NCBI RefSeq assembly: GCF_000621545.1
Contig: NZ_JHYA01000007.1
Location: 104,495-168,494 of the forward strand
Direction of reading: 5' to 3'
Length of the DNA: 64,000 nucleotides
DNA from: Anaerovibrio lipolyticus LB2005
GTDB lineage: Bacteria; Bacillota; Negativicutes; Selenomonadales; Selenomonadaceae
The stretch's first letter is position 1. Every line of letters begins with the position of its first letter. The translations under genes were made by a program, and so were the position numbers. The notes beneath the pieces were generated by a model. That model was not told the origin of the DNA and searched no databases. It worked only from the letters and a program-made list of their open reading frames with translations. Shown here piece by piece: positions 16,980-26,724 of the stretch.

Positions 16980-19805
16980 ATGGAAAAATATATCAGAATC
17001 AAGGGGGCAAGAGTCCACAATCTGAAAAATATAAACGTAGATATTCCCCGTGATAAAATGGTAGTAGTTACGGGACTTTCAGGGTCAGGGAAGTCTTCCC
17101 TGGCCTTTGATACGGTGTATGCCGAGGGACAGCGCCGCTATGTGGAGTCACTGTCTTCCTATGCCCGTATGTTTTTGGGACAGATGGACAAGCCGGATGT
17201 GGACTATATTGAGGGGCTTTCACCGGCTATTTCCATTGACCAGAAGACCACCAGCCGCAATCCCCGTTCTACAGTGGGAACCGTAACGGAAATTTATGAT
17301 TATATGCGTCTTCTCTTTGCCAGGGCTGGGCGGCCTCATTGTCCAAAGTGTGGCAAGCCAGTTAATCAGCAGTCCATTGATCAGATGCTGGCCCAGCTGT
17401 TGGAGCTGCCTGAGCGTACTAAGCTGCTGATAATTGCCCAGGTGGTTCGGGGAAAGAAGGGGGAGCATAAAAAGCTGCTGGAGCATATCCGCAAGGAGGG
17501 CTATATCCGTGTCCGTATTGACGGGGAAATCATGGATGCCAGTGAGGAAATAAATCTGGAGAAAAACAAGAAGCATACTATTGAAGTGGTAGTGGACCGT
17601 CTTGTTATCCGTGATGAAATTCGTCAGCGTTTGGCGGAGTCCATGGAGGCTGCATTAAAGCTGGGCGAGGGCGTGGCCTATGTTCAGATAGTGGACGGGG
17701 AAATGCTTATGTTCAGCCAGAATTTTGCCTGCATTGACTGTGGTATCAGCTTGCCAGAAATTGCTCCCCGCATGTTCTCCTTCAATAATCCTTTTGGTGC
17801 CTGTCCCGCTTGCAGTGGTCTTGGAAGTCATAGTGAGTTTGATATAGACCTGGTGATGCCGGATACTTCCCTTAGCTTGGCGGAGGGCCTTATTGCACCT
17901 CTTACCAATAATCCAAAATCCTATACCATGTGTCAGATGGGTTCTGTTTGTGAGGCCTATGGGGCTACCCTTGATACACCTTGGGAGGATATGAAGCCTG
18001 AGCTTCAGGAGGAGCTTCTTTATGGAACAGGGGAAAAGAAATATAGCTTCGGCTATGAGAATATGTTTGGTGTGTACAAGATCCATACTGGGCCTTTTGA
18101 GGGCGTAATGCCTCTGCTGGATCGCCGTTATCGGGAGTCGGATTCAGATGCCATGCGGGAGGATTTGGAAAATTACATGACCATTCATAAGTGTCCTGTA
18201 TGTAATGGGGCCCGCTTAAAGCCTGAGTCCCTGTCCGTAACTGTGGGGGAAAGGAATATTCAGCAGGTAACGGAAATGACTGTACGGGATTGCGCCACAT
18301 TCTTTGATAATTTGGAGCTGACTCAGCGGGAGCAGAAAATTGCAGCCCAGATTTTAAAGGAAATCCATGCCCGCTTGGGATTTTTGGTAACAGTTGGTCT
18401 TGATTATCTTACCCTTTCCAGAGCAGCGGGAACCTTATCTGGAGGAGAGGCTCAGCGTATCCGTCTGGCCACTCAGATAGGCTCCGGTCTTGTTGGGGTG
18501 CTGTATATTCTTGATGAGCCAAGTATCGGTCTTCATCAAAGGGACAATGAACGGCTCCTTTCCGCGTTGAAAAACCTACGGGATTTGGGCAATACCCTTC
18601 TTATTGTGGAGCATGACGAGGATACTATGTTTGCAGCGGACCACATTATAGATATTGGTCCTGGAGCCGGGACAAATGGTGGTACAGTGGTGGCCCAGGG
18701 TACTGCCAAGGAAATAATGGCGGTGGATGAATCCGTAACAGGCCAGTATTTAAGCCGTAAAAAGTATATTCCGGTACCACAGGAACGTCGTGAAGGCAAT
18801 GGCCTTTTTGTGGAAGTCATTGGGGCCAAGGAAAATAATCTGAAAAATCTTTCGGTTAAGTTTCCGTTGGGTACCTTTATAGTGGTTACTGGAGTTTCTG
18901 GCTCTGGCAAGAGTACCCTTATAAACGAGATACTGTACAAGGGTATTGCGTCAAAGTTGTACCGCACCAAGGGTAAGCCAGGCCAGTTCAAGGAAATCAA
19001 AGGGCTTAAGAATATTGATAAGATTATCAATATAGACCAGTCCCCTATTGGCAGAACACCACGCTCCAATCCAGCCACCTATACTGGGGTCTTTGACATG
19101 ATACGGACCTTGTTCAGCCAGACCACAGAGGCAAAGCTGCGGGGCTACAAGCCAGGGCGCTTCAGTTTCAATGTAAAGGGAGGACGCTGTGAGTCCTGCC
19201 GTGGTGACGGTATTATAAAGATAGAAATGCACTTTTTACCGGATGTATACGTTCCTTGTGAGGTGTGCAAGGGGGCCCGTTATAATACGGAAACCTTGGA
19301 GGTTAAATATAAGGGCAAATCCATCTCCGATGTATTGGATATGATAGTGGATGAGGCAGTGGAGTTCTTCAAGAATGTGCCTCGTATTGCCAATAAGCTT
19401 CAGATAATGCAGGATGTGGGATTAGGTTATGTGAAGCTGGGACAGGCTGCTACTACCCTTTCTGGTGGTGAGGCCCAGCGCGTAAAGCTGGCCACGGAGC
19501 TGTCCAAGCGTTCCACCGGCAAAACTATGTATATATTGGATGAGCCGACCACGGGACTTCATGCAGCGGATATACATAAGCTGCTGGCTATTCTCCAGCG
19601 TCTGGTGGATGGTGGAGACACTGTAGTTGTCATTGAGCATAATCTTGATGTAATAAAATCCGCTGACCATATTATTGATCTTGGACCTGAGGGTGGCGAC
19701 AAGGGGGGCACCATTGTAGTTGAGGGCACCCCGGAAAAGGTGGCAAAAACCAAGAAATCCTATACGGGTAAGTTCTTGAAGCCACTGCTGGAGGAAAAGC
19801 ATTAA
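16980..19805 (+). CDS. uvrA: Excinuclease ABC subunit A
   Basis: 941 residues, the DNA-damage sensor ATPase of nucleotide excision repair. Two ABC modules: the first Walker [10 protein letters not shown] at 32-40, its signature '[38 protein letters not shown]', and the second '[17 protein letters not shown]' with '[19 protein letters not shown]' and '[11 protein letters not shown]'. Zinc-binding pairs CPKC/CIDC...CPAC and CESC...CEVC are present. The insertion domain and '[17 protein letters not shown]' are typical. It forms the UvrA2B2 complex with the preceding gene product. Confidence 0.98.
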   Translation: MEKYIRIKGARVHNLKNINVDIPRDKMVVVTGLSGSGKSSLAFDTVYAEGQRRYVESLSSYARMFLGQMDKPDVDYIEGLSPAISIDQKTTSRNPRSTVGTVTEIYDYMRLLFARAGRPHCPKCGKPVNQQSIDQMLAQLLELPERTKLLIIAQVVRGKKGEHKKLLEHIRKEGYIRVRIDGEIMDASEEINLEKNKKHTIEVVVDRLVIRDEIRQRLAESMEAALKLGEGVAYVQIVDGEMLMFSQNFACIDCGISLPEIAPRMFSFNNPFGACPACSGLGSHSEFDIDLVMPDTSLSLAEGLIAPLTNNPKSYTMCQMGSVCEAYGATLDTPWEDMKPELQEELLYGTGEKKYSFGYENMFGVYKIHTGPFEGVMPLLDRRYRESDSDAMREDLENYMTIHKCPVCNGARLKPESLSVTVGERNIQQVTEMTVRDCATFFDNLELTQREQKIAAQILKEIHARLGFLVTVGLDYLTLSRAAGTLSGGEAQRIRLATQIGSGLVGVLYILDEPSIGLHQRDNERLLSALKNLRDLGNTLLIVEHDEDTMFAADHIIDIGPGAGTNGGTVVAQGTAKEIMAVDESVTGQYLSRKKYIPVPQERREGNGLFVEVIGAKENNLKNLSVKFPLGTFIVVTGVSGSGKSTLINEILYKGIASKLYRTKGKPGQFKEIKGLKNIDKIINIDQSPIGRTPRSNPATYTGVFDMIRTLFSQTTEAKLRGYKPGRFSFNVKGGRCESCRGDGIIKIEMHFLPDVYVPCEVCKGARYNTETLEVKYKGKSISDVLDMIVDEAVEFFKNVPRIANKLQIMQDVGLGYVKLGQAATTLSGGEAQRVKLATELSKRSTGKTMYILDEPTTGLHAADIHKLLAILQRLVDGGDTVVVIEHNLDVIKSADHIIDLGPEGGDKGGTIVVEGTPEKVAKTKKSYTGKFLKPLLEEKH

Positions 19806-19807
19806 AT

Positions 19808-19849
19808 CAGGTCAGGGGCAGATTGGCTGAAGCCAACTGCCTCTGACCT
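19808..19849 (+). other. Long hairpin between uvrA and uvrC
   Basis: AGGTCAGGGGCAGATTGGCT pairs with AGCCAACTGCCTCTGACCT, one base shorter on the 3' side. The following sequence is AATATATAATATTA, without a T-run, so it may slow or process the transcript rather than terminate it. Confidence 0.5.
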
Positions 19850-19879
19850 AATATATAATATTACTTTGGAGGTGACAGA

Positions 19880-21676
19880 ATGAACAACACAATAGAGGAA
19901 AAGCTGGTGCTTCTGCCACATTCTCCTGGGGTCTACATCATGAAGGACGCCAAGGGCAAAATAATCTACGTGGGCAAGGCCATCAGCCTTAAAAACCGCG
20001 TTACCCAGTATTTCCGCCAAAACAGCAGTCATTCTGTCAAGGTGAAATCCATGGTGGCCCGTATTGAGGATTTCGAAACCATCCTCACCGGCTCTGAGGT
20101 GGAGGCCCTGATTTTGGAGTGCAATCTTATAAAGAAGCACCGTCCAAAATACAACATTAGTCTAAAGGATGATAAGAATTATCCATATTTAAAGGTTACC
20201 ACCAACGAGGTATTCCCCCGTGTTCATATAACCAGACGGGTGGCACGGGATGGCGCCAAGTATTTTGGCCCGTATACCAATGTTACGGCTCTTCATGAGA
20301 GCCTGCGGCTCTTAAAAAAGCTGTTCCCTTTGCGGAGCTGTCGCCGTATGGATTCAGACCGCCCGTGTCTGGAGCACCACATCAAAAGGTGCTTGGCCCC
20401 TTGTGCTGGGAAAATATCCCCAGAGGAATACAAGCTCATGATAGATGAGGTGTTGCTGTTTCTTGAGGGACGCACGGAGCAGGTGGAATATAACCTTAAG
20501 CAACGAATGACAGCAGCAGCAGACAATCTGGAATTTGAACGTGCTGCCCGTCTGCGGGACCAGCTTTTGGCAGTGCAGAAGATTTCCGAAAAGCAGCGCA
20601 TTATTACCGGCGTGGGGGATCAGGATGCCATTGGCATGGCCCGTTCAGGTTTGGGCGTTTGTATGCAGATTTTTTACGTCCGTAGTGGTAAAATGGTAGG
20701 CAGAGATTATTTCCTTCTTGATGGCAGTGAGGAAGAAACAGATGAAGCATTGCTCATAGCCTTTTTGAAGCAGTATTATAATCAGGCCACCTTTATTCCA
20801 AGGGAAATATTGCTTCCTATGGAAGTGGAGGAGCAGGAGCTACTGGAGCAGTGGCTGGGAGAACAGGCCAAATACAAGGTATCTCTCAATGTGCCCAAGC
20901 GGGGTACAAAAAGGGATATTGTGGAAATGGCCATTGGCAATGCGGAAAAGGCTCTGGCAGATGAGAGTGCCCGCCTGAAGCAGGCCAATGCCCAGACAGT
21001 GGGAGCTGTTCAGGAGCTGGGAAAATATCTTGGGCTGGTAAATCCTCCAACCCGTATGGAATGCTTCGATATTTCCCACACCCAGGGCTCGGAAACCGTG
21101 GCCTCCATGGTGGTATTCGAGGATGGGGTGCCGAAAAAATCTGACTATCGTCGCTTTAAGATACGGAGTGCGGAAGGGAAGCCGGATGATTTCAAGTCTA
21201 TGCGGGAGGTCACCATGCGCCGTTATGGCAAGGCAGATGCGGAAATGCCGGATCTGATTATCATCGATGGCGGTAAGGGACAACTCAGCTCCGCCTGTGA
21301 AATAATCCGGGGAGCGGGTCATCTTACGGTTCCCGTGGTAGGCTTGGCCAAGCGTTTTGAGGAGGTTTATCGTGAAGGGGAATCCGACCCGGTGATACTT
21401 CCACGCAGCAGTCAGGCCCTGTATCTTATTCAGCGTATCCGTGATGAGGCCCATCGTTTTGCTATTACTTATCATAGAAAGCTACGAAACAAGCGGAATC
21501 TTGTTTCCGTACTGGACAATGTGGAGGGAATTGGTCCGAAACGGAGAAAAATACTTATGGACCATTTTGGCACCATAGAAAAGATAAAACAGGCTTCTGT
21601 GGAGGAAATGGCCGGCCTTGACGGTATGAATATCCCATCAGCAGAAGCAGTACATAATTATTTTAAGTTTCGTTAA
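19880..21676 (+). CDS. uvrC: Excinuclease ABC subunit C
   Basis: 598 residues, the dual-incision nuclease of nucleotide excision repair. N-terminal GIY-YIG nuclease: 'SPGVYIMKDAKGKIIYVGKAISLKNRVTQYF' at about 14-44. UVR motif 'LEFERAARLRDQLLAVQ' near 215. The RNase H-like second nuclease begins with 'MECFDISHTQGSETVASMVVFEDGVPKKSDYRRFKI' and includes 'DLIIIDGGKGQL'. The C-terminal helix-hairpin-helix DNA-binding part is 'LDNVEGIGPKRRKILMDHFGTIEKIKQASVEEMAGLDGM'. GGAGGTGACAG precedes the ATG. A structured repeat, not a normal terminator, follows. Confidence 0.98.
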   Translation: MNNTIEEKLVLLPHSPGVYIMKDAKGKIIYVGKAISLKNRVTQYFRQNSSHSVKVKSMVARIEDFETILTGSEVEALILECNLIKKHRPKYNISLKDDKNYPYLKVTTNEVFPRVHITRRVARDGAKYFGPYTNVTALHESLRLLKKLFPLRSCRRMDSDRPCLEHHIKRCLAPCAGKISPEEYKLMIDEVLLFLEGRTEQVEYNLKQRMTAAADNLEFERAARLRDQLLAVQKISEKQRIITGVGDQDAIGMARSGLGVCMQIFYVRSGKMVGRDYFLLDGSEEETDEALLIAFLKQYYNQATFIPREILLPMEVEEQELLEQWLGEQAKYKVSLNVPKRGTKRDIVEMAIGNAEKALADESARLKQANAQTVGAVQELGKYLGLVNPPTRMECFDISHTQGSETVASMVVFEDGVPKKSDYRRFKIRSAEGKPDDFKSMREVTMRRYGKADAEMPDLIIIDGGKGQLSSACEIIRGAGHLTVPVVGLAKRFEEVYREGESDPVILPRSSQALYLIQRIRDEAHRFAITYHRKLRNKRNLVSVLDNVEGIGPKRRKILMDHFGTIEKIKQASVEEMAGLDGMNIPSAEAVHNYFKFR

Positions 21677-21689
21677 CACTAATTTCATC

Positions 21690-21765
21690 GCACTTGCCTT
21701 CCCCCTTGGGGAAGGGGGACCGCCTGCGACGCGAAGCTAGTCCTGTAAGGGCGGTGGATGAGGTC
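21690..21765 (+). repeat. REP-like palindromic intergenic repeat
   Basis: CCTTCCCC (21697-21704) and GGGGAAGG (21708-21715) form a tight hairpin; ACCGCC (21719-21724) and GGCGGT (21750-21755) form a second around a GACGCGAAGCTAGTCC-like loop. The layout (CTTCCCC-GGGGAAGG, a CGCGAAGC core, ending GGTGGATGAGG) resembles dispersed palindromic repeats common between genes in Firmicutes. Only one copy is visible in this window. Confidence 0.6.
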
Positions 21766-21787
21766 AACAACAAAAGGATTGATTTTT

Positions 21788-22642
21788 ATGATAGATTTAC
21801 ATGTTCATTCCACCGTTTCAGACGGTACATACACCCCAAGGGATATAGTGGATTTGGCCAAGGAGAAGGGCCTGGAGGCAGTGACTCTCACCGACCACGA
21901 ATCCATTGCGGGAAATGGGGAAGCGGCAGATGAAGCCAAAAAGCTGGGGGTTAATTTCATAAACGGTATGGAAATGACTGTGGCCTATGAGGACCATAAG
22001 CTCCATATTGTGTGTCTGGGCTTTGATGAGGCAAATCCTGACTTTAAACAGCTTTATGCCAAGATTCGCCATAACAAGGAAAAGAATATGGACCAGGTGG
22101 TAGAATATATCCAGAATAAGGGCTTGGATATCACCATGGATAAGGTAAAGAAGCATGCTGCCGTTCATTTGGACCGTTATGCCATTATGCGTACTCTGGT
22201 AGCTATGAATCTGCCATGTAAGATTCAGACTCTGTGGGATGAATATCTAAATCCAGGCCTTAAGGAAGCAGGCGTTTATGGTGATATTTCCGCTGAGGAA
22301 GCCCTGCCGGTAATCAGAAAAGCAGGTGGCGTAACTTCTTTGGCCCATTACCATAAGGATATTGGTATGAAGGGCTGGTCCTGGGAGAAGAAGGAGGAAT
22401 CGCTAAAAGAGCTTATGTCCTTCGGACTTGATGGCATGGAGCGGTATTATCCAAATTATTCCCCGGAGGACGGGGAATTTGCAGCCCTCATGATAGAGAA
22501 GTACAATATGCTGGCCACCGGCGGCACCGATTTCCACGGCGCCAATCGCAGGGGCATAGAGCTGGGCACTGGCCACGAGGGCAATATGAATGTGCCATTT
22601 GAATTTTATGAAAAGATAATGGCTCATATAGGGCGTAAATAA
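21788..22642 (+). CDS. PHP-domain phosphoesterase (RNase AM / nucleoside bisphosphate phosphatase-like)
   Basis: The start is ATG 21788 behind AAAGGA; the 10 residues upstream would come from the repeat element. 284 residues. The PHP metal site is clear: 'DLHVHSTVSDGTYTPRDIVDLAKEKGLEAVTLTDHESIAG' with HxH at residues 4-6 region and the TDH motif, then 'GMEMTV' (Glu ligand), 'HLDRYAI', 'GGVTSLAHYHK', and 'LATGGTDFHG' at the end. Bacterial relatives (YciV/TrpH type) remove 5' nucleotides from RNA or dephosphorylate 3',5'-bisphosphates. It lies downstream of uvrC, separated by the repeat, and ends a transcription unit. Confidence 0.87.
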   Translation: MIDLHVHSTVSDGTYTPRDIVDLAKEKGLEAVTLTDHESIAGNGEAADEAKKLGVNFINGMEMTVAYEDHKLHIVCLGFDEANPDFKQLYAKIRHNKEKNMDQVVEYIQNKGLDITMDKVKKHAAVHLDRYAIMRTLVAMNLPCKIQTLWDEYLNPGLKEAGVYGDISAEEALPVIRKAGGVTSLAHYHKDIGMKGWSWEKKEESLKELMSFGLDGMERYYPNYSPEDGEFAALMIEKYNMLATGGTDFHGANRRGIELGTGHEGNMNVPFEFYEKIMAHIGRK

Positions 22643-22675
22643 AATACTAAGTTAATAAAAAGTGCAAAGAGTACA

Positions 22676-22720
22676 AAAACTGCGGTTGAGATGAGAAATC
22701 ATTTTAACTGCAGTTTTTAT
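22676..22720 (+). terminator. Terminator after PHP gene
   Basis: AAAACTGCGGTTGAGATGA pairs with TCATTTTAACTGCAGTTTT around GAAA, followed by TTATTG. Confidence 0.85.
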
Positions 22721-22831
22721 TGTAATAAATTAAAATAGGCCTATTGTCTTATTAAATTAATAAGTATCGTGCATAATAATTAGAATAAAATGAGAAAACA
22801 ATTATACTCCTATTAGAATCCTCCGTTTATA

Positions 22832-22860
22832 TTGTATGCGGTAGTTGATAGTGCTATAAT
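22832..22860 (+). promoter_or_regulatory. Promoter of secreted TPR gene
   Basis: TTGTAT (22832-22837), 17-nt spacer, perfect TATAAT (22855-22860). The remainder of the 22721-22912 gap is AT-rich without other structure that I can see. Confidence 0.7.
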
Positions 22861-22912
22861 CGTAAACGGCTTGTGGGGTTGCAAGCTAAAATAACATCAT
22901 GGAGGAATGGTT

Positions 22913-25120
22913 ATGAAATTACGAAGAGTATTGGCAATTTTTTGGATGATATTGCTGATGCTGACGGCAACATCCTATGCGGAAAATACGGAAAATCCAA
23001 TTATAGCCGACACACAAAACGGTTATTTACGCATGGATGTTCCTTATGTCAAAAAGGTTACTTATTACGGGCGCAGTTATGTTCGATGTGCCTATACCAC
23101 CCACGAGGAGCAGTATTTGCCTTATGGAATACCTGTGGTAAACGAAGTCGGTAAGGATTATGTGTTGTTTGATACAGCTGACGATATGGTAACGTATTAT
23201 AGTGTTCCTATTGACATTGATAATTGGACAATGTATAAATTCAAGTTTGTAAATATTTCCGGTAATGCACTTACGGTATACGACACAGTAAAAAGCATGT
23301 TCCCAGCTCTGTGCAACGAGGTGGCGGCGGACAATCGGGCCTTCGATGCTGCCCATAAAAATGATTTTAACCAAGCAGAAAAGGCTGTTTCTGAAAAGGA
23401 TTGGGAAACGGCATACAAACATTTGAAAAACATCTATGATGGTGGTTGTCATGATCAGGCCATTGCCCGGGATTTAGGCAAGGCATGCTGGGAATTGGGT
23501 AATTACGATGAAGCCCTGGAGTGGGAAACCAGACGTATTGAGGCTGCACCTATAGCTTCTGCGTATAACCAGAGGGCATGGCATAATTACTTATTGGGAA
23601 ATTATGAACAGGCCCTTGACGATGCCCAATGGGCAGTAATGAAGGATAAGGAAGATGCCAATATTCTTGATACAAGAGGCTCTATTTATTACGCATTGGG
23701 CCAATATGATAAGGCCATGGCGGATTTTAATAAGAGCTTGGAAATAAATGATGAATCGGCTCATACATATTATTATCGGTCTCTGTGCAATCAGGCATTG
23801 GGCAGGAATAGTGAGGCGGACTCTGACTACGGGAAGGCCGAGAAATACGATCCTAATATCATAGACGATATCGGCAAATTCCAACATACCCGTTTGAACC
23901 ACGCCAACGCCAAGCAACAGCGTCATAAGGCCAAGCTGAATAAGTACAAGGATGACTTAAAGAAGCTGAATGATGCTATATACGTTACCAATAATTCTTC
24001 CCAGTTCCCAGCTCAGACTGTATGGGAGAATGATGGGGTTATTATATCTGTTGTTGGTGGCATTAAGCAGAACGAAACTGATGATTTCTATAAGGAAGTA
24101 GTACCACAGGATGTACGATCCAAGTATGAAAGTGGCGTATATCAGCAGCAGTATGAACAGCTGGGCTCAGAGGTTAATGTACCTACTGCTATGCCAGGTA
24201 CCGGCAACGGTCCGCAGCTGGCTTCTGACGGTGCTATTGCCACTGCACCATCCACGTTACCAACTAATAGTTCTGAGGAAATTTATAACTTGAATAATAC
24301 TGTCCTTAAGTATTACTCAGAGGGACAGCGGTATATCCTTTCCTATGAAGACCCAATGAAGACCTACAATTACCTGAAGGCTAATTATGGCCCAACTACT
24401 GTGGATTTCGTTGACCGTCCACATGGTAGATATCTGTTTAAACAGGATTATGGTTATATTTGGGGTGACTTCTCCTTCGATTACGACTATGATACCCATG
24501 AATATCTCATTTATGATGGTGCCGGCTTAAAGCAGGCAGTTCGTTATGACGATGCGAATGAGGCTGTTATAGTAAGAGATTTTGTTAATAGTCAGGAAAG
24601 TGGCGTATATGAGTACAGTCAGCCATTGGCTGCTTATGTTCTGTATCCACAGAATTACACCATTAAGCCACACATTTTAACCTTGGTACGTAACACTATT
24701 TTCAATGGTGACAGTGAAATCGGTGCCGAGTACGAGGTGCAAGATGGTCGAGGGGTAAAATATGAGGTAGCTCTGTATCCTGAAAAGGAAGTGGAAGCGC
24801 GTCCAAACCTGCCTGCTATGTGGTATAAGATGACCAATGAAAATGATCCAAGCGAGTGGACTGCATTTACCTACGATAAGGCCACAAATGTGTTTGCCAT
24901 GTATGCTAATGACGGAGCAACAATAATGAATTATGCCAAACGGTGGTTTACTGATGCAAATCATATCGAAAACCATTTGACTGATACTCCGTTGAATGGC
25001 GCAATGGATGGCGTATATGAGCGTACCAGCTCCGGCGAGTACTACAGTGGTTATAGCAGTATTTTCACCTATGTAACTGATGGTTTGTTTAACTTCATGC
25101 ATTATGTAAAGAAATTCTAA
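22913..25120 (+). CDS. Large secreted TPR protein of unknown function
   Basis: Start ATG 22913, 6 nt behind GGAGGA; the ATG at 22907 is too close to that site. 735 residues. Signal peptide MKLRRVLAIFWMILLMLTATSYA, cleavage before ENTENP. Residues about 25-115 form a beta-rich domain; about 150-320 are four or five tetratricopeptide repeats ('DWETAYKHLKNIYDGG', 'ACWELGNYDEALEWETRRIEAAP', 'AWHNYLLGNYEQALDDAQWAVMKD', 'GSIYYALGQYDKAMADFNKSLEIN', 'SLCNQALGRNSEADSDYGKAEKYDP'). The second half is Tyr/Asp/Asn-rich with repeated 'YDYDTHEY'-like strands and no known domain. Such proteins are often periplasmic scaffolds. It has its own promoter and terminator, so it is monocistronic. Confidence 0.8.
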   Translation: MKLRRVLAIFWMILLMLTATSYAENTENPIIADTQNGYLRMDVPYVKKVTYYGRSYVRCAYTTHEEQYLPYGIPVVNEVGKDYVLFDTADDMVTYYSVPIDIDNWTMYKFKFVNISGNALTVYDTVKSMFPALCNEVAADNRAFDAAHKNDFNQAEKAVSEKDWETAYKHLKNIYDGGCHDQAIARDLGKACWELGNYDEALEWETRRIEAAPIASAYNQRAWHNYLLGNYEQALDDAQWAVMKDKEDANILDTRGSIYYALGQYDKAMADFNKSLEINDESAHTYYYRSLCNQALGRNSEADSDYGKAEKYDPNIIDDIGKFQHTRLNHANAKQQRHKAKLNKYKDDLKKLNDAIYVTNNSSQFPAQTVWENDGVIISVVGGIKQNETDDFYKEVVPQDVRSKYESGVYQQQYEQLGSEVNVPTAMPGTGNGPQLASDGAIATAPSTLPTNSSEEIYNLNNTVLKYYSEGQRYILSYEDPMKTYNYLKANYGPTTVDFVDRPHGRYLFKQDYGYIWGDFSFDYDYDTHEYLIYDGAGLKQAVRYDDANEAVIVRDFVNSQESGVYEYSQPLAAYVLYPQNYTIKPHILTLVRNTIFNGDSEIGAEYEVQDGRGVKYEVALYPEKEVEARPNLPAMWYKMTNENDPSEWTAFTYDKATNVFAMYANDGATIMNYAKRWFTDANHIENHLTDTPLNGAMDGVYERTSSGEYYSGYSSIFTYVTDGLFNFMHYVKKF

Positions 25121-25126
25121 ATGATT

Positions 25127-25162
25127 AATAGGGTGTGGCATTTTTGTCACACTCTATTTTTT
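25127..25162 (+). terminator. Terminator after TPR gene
   Basis: AATAGGGTGTGGCA pairs with TGTCACACTCTATT (two G-U pairs), then TTTTATTTC. Confidence 0.88.
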
Positions 25163-25191
25163 ATTTCAAAGTGACTAATCGCCTTATTTAA

Positions 25192-25220
25192 TTGATTATT
25201 TCATAAGTATTTGTTATAAT
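25192..25220 (+). promoter_or_regulatory. mdh promoter
   Basis: TTGATT (25192-25197), 17-nt spacer, TATAAT (25215-25220), with AAAGGAGG about 20 nt before the mdh start region. Confidence 0.75.
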
Positions 25221-25290
25221 ATCATTAGTTCAATGTTCAGATTGTGACCATACGCAGTCTGTCGTAAATAAAAGGAGGAATTGTAAAATT

Positions 25291-26244
25291 ATGAAAGTTA
25301 CAGTTGTAGGTGCAGGTAACGTAGGCGCTACCGCAGCAAATGTTATTGCAAGTGCTGGTTATGCTAGTGAAGTAGTACTTCTCGATATTAAAGAGGGTGT
25401 TTCCGAAGGTAAGGCTATGGATATGATGCAGACCTCTCAGATCCTTAACTTCAACACTACCATCACTGGTGTTACTAACGATTACGCTGCTACTGCAGGT
25501 TCCAAGGTTGTTGTTATCACTTCCGGTATTCCTCGTAAGCCAGGCATGAGCCGTGAAGACCTCATCGGCGTTAACGCTGGCATCGTAGGCAGTGTTATTG
25601 AGCAGGCTGTTAAGTATTCTCCAGATGCAATCTTCATTGTTATCTCCAACCCAATGGATGCAATGACTTACCTCGCACTGAAGAACTCCGGCCTTCCTAA
25701 GAACAAGGTTATCGGTATGGGCGGCATGCTGGACAGCTCCCGTTTCCGTTATTTCCTGTCTTGCGCACTGAAGAAGAAGGGCTATCCTGCAACTCCTACC
25801 GACATTGAGGGTATGGTTATCGGTGGTCATAGCGACAAGACCATGGTTCCACTCGGATCTATCGCAACTTACAAGGGTATTCCTGTATCTCACTTCCTCA
25901 GCGAGGCTGAGCTTGAGGATGCTATTGCACAGACCAAGGTTGGCGGTGCTACCCTGACCGGTCTCCTGGGCACTTCTGCTTGGTATGCTCCAGGTGCTGC
26001 AGCTGGCGAGCTGGTTAAGTCTATCATCACTGATGGCAAGAAGCTCATTCCTTGCTGCGTATACCTCGAGGGTGAGTATGGCGAGAATGACCTCTGCATC
26101 GGCGTTCCAGTAATTCTGGGCGAGAACGGCATTGAGAAGATTGTTGAGCTGAAGCTCGAGGGCAAGGAGAAAGAGCGTTTCGCTGAGTCCGTACAGGCAG
26201 CTCGCAACACTCAGAACAACCTGGGCGATGCACTGAAGAAGTAA
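25291..26244 (+). CDS. mdh: Malate dehydrogenase, LDH-like type
   Basis: 317 residues of the lactate/malate dehydrogenase fold. NAD-binding 'VVGAGNVGATAANVI' at 4-18; substrate loop 'TSGIPRKPGMSREDLIGVNAGIV', where the R-K-P-G-M-S-R pattern marks malate rather than lactate dehydrogenase; 'VISNPMDAMTYLAL'; 'GMGGMLDSSRFRYFL' with the substrate Arg; catalytic His in 'MVIGGHSDKTMVPL'. It interconverts malate and oxaloacetate with NAD(H), feeding the fumarase and fumarate reductase encoded further downstream. Codon use is strongly biased, as in highly expressed genes. Monocistronic between a good promoter and a terminator. Confidence 0.95.
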   Translation: MKVTVVGAGNVGATAANVIASAGYASEVVLLDIKEGVSEGKAMDMMQTSQILNFNTTITGVTNDYAATAGSKVVVITSGIPRKPGMSREDLIGVNAGIVGSVIEQAVKYSPDAIFIVISNPMDAMTYLALKNSGLPKNKVIGMGGMLDSSRFRYFLSCALKKKGYPATPTDIEGMVIGGHSDKTMVPLGSIATYKGIPVSHFLSEAELEDAIAQTKVGGATLTGLLGTSAWYAPGAAAGELVKSIITDGKKLIPCCVYLEGEYGENDLCIGVPVILGENGIEKIVELKLEGKEKERFAESVQAARNTQNNLGDALKK

Positions 26245-26278
26245 TTTTACTTCTAAACATCACATTTAATATGTACAT

Positions 26279-26312
26279 GAAAGGTCTGCAGATTTCTGTG
26301 GGCCTTTTTTGT
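26279..26312 (+). terminator. mdh terminator
   Basis: AAAGGTCTGCAG pairs with CTGTGGGCCTTT around ATTT, followed by TTTTTG. Confidence 0.85.
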
Positions 26313-26460
26313 ATACCGGAAAAGTATACATGGAATTTTCAGAAAATAATGTTAATTTATAGGTAAATAGTAACGATATATGTGGCAAGAAGATATAGTT
26401 AGTTAAATTTGGGGGCTTATGGTTGATGGATTAGTAAATTAATAAAGTGAGGTGATCATC

Positions 26461-26721
26461 ATGTTAGAGAAAATTGAAAGAGTAGCAAGAGTAAAGGGTG
26501 TTGACTGTGATGTGAACAGCCCATTCCTGCGGAAAAATAGTCGTGATGATCAGAATAATGGTAAATCCCCGTTCCACAAGATGCTTAGCGAAAAGATGAG
26601 ACAGCAGCGGGAAGATGCTCCGATTTCAGAGGCTTATGTGCTGGATTGTCAGCAGGTAACCCAGTCCCTGTTCTACGAGGGTGGCGTGGATTTGCGATTC
26701 TTTCGAGGAGGAGCTGAGGCG
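26461..26721 (+). CDS. Small hypothetical protein coupled to tadA
   Basis: About 87 residues; start ATG 26461 behind GAGGTGATC. The stop codon TAA (26722-26724) directly abuts the tadA ATG. Hydrophilic and charged, with 'NSPFLRKNSRDDQNNGKSPFHKMLSEKMRQQREDAP' and a C-terminal 'YVLDCQQVTQSLFYEGGVDLRFFRGG'. No membrane segment. I do not recognise a family. Translational coupling to tadA suggests a matched dosage, but no functional link is shown. Confidence 0.7.
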
Positions 26722-26724
26722 TAA

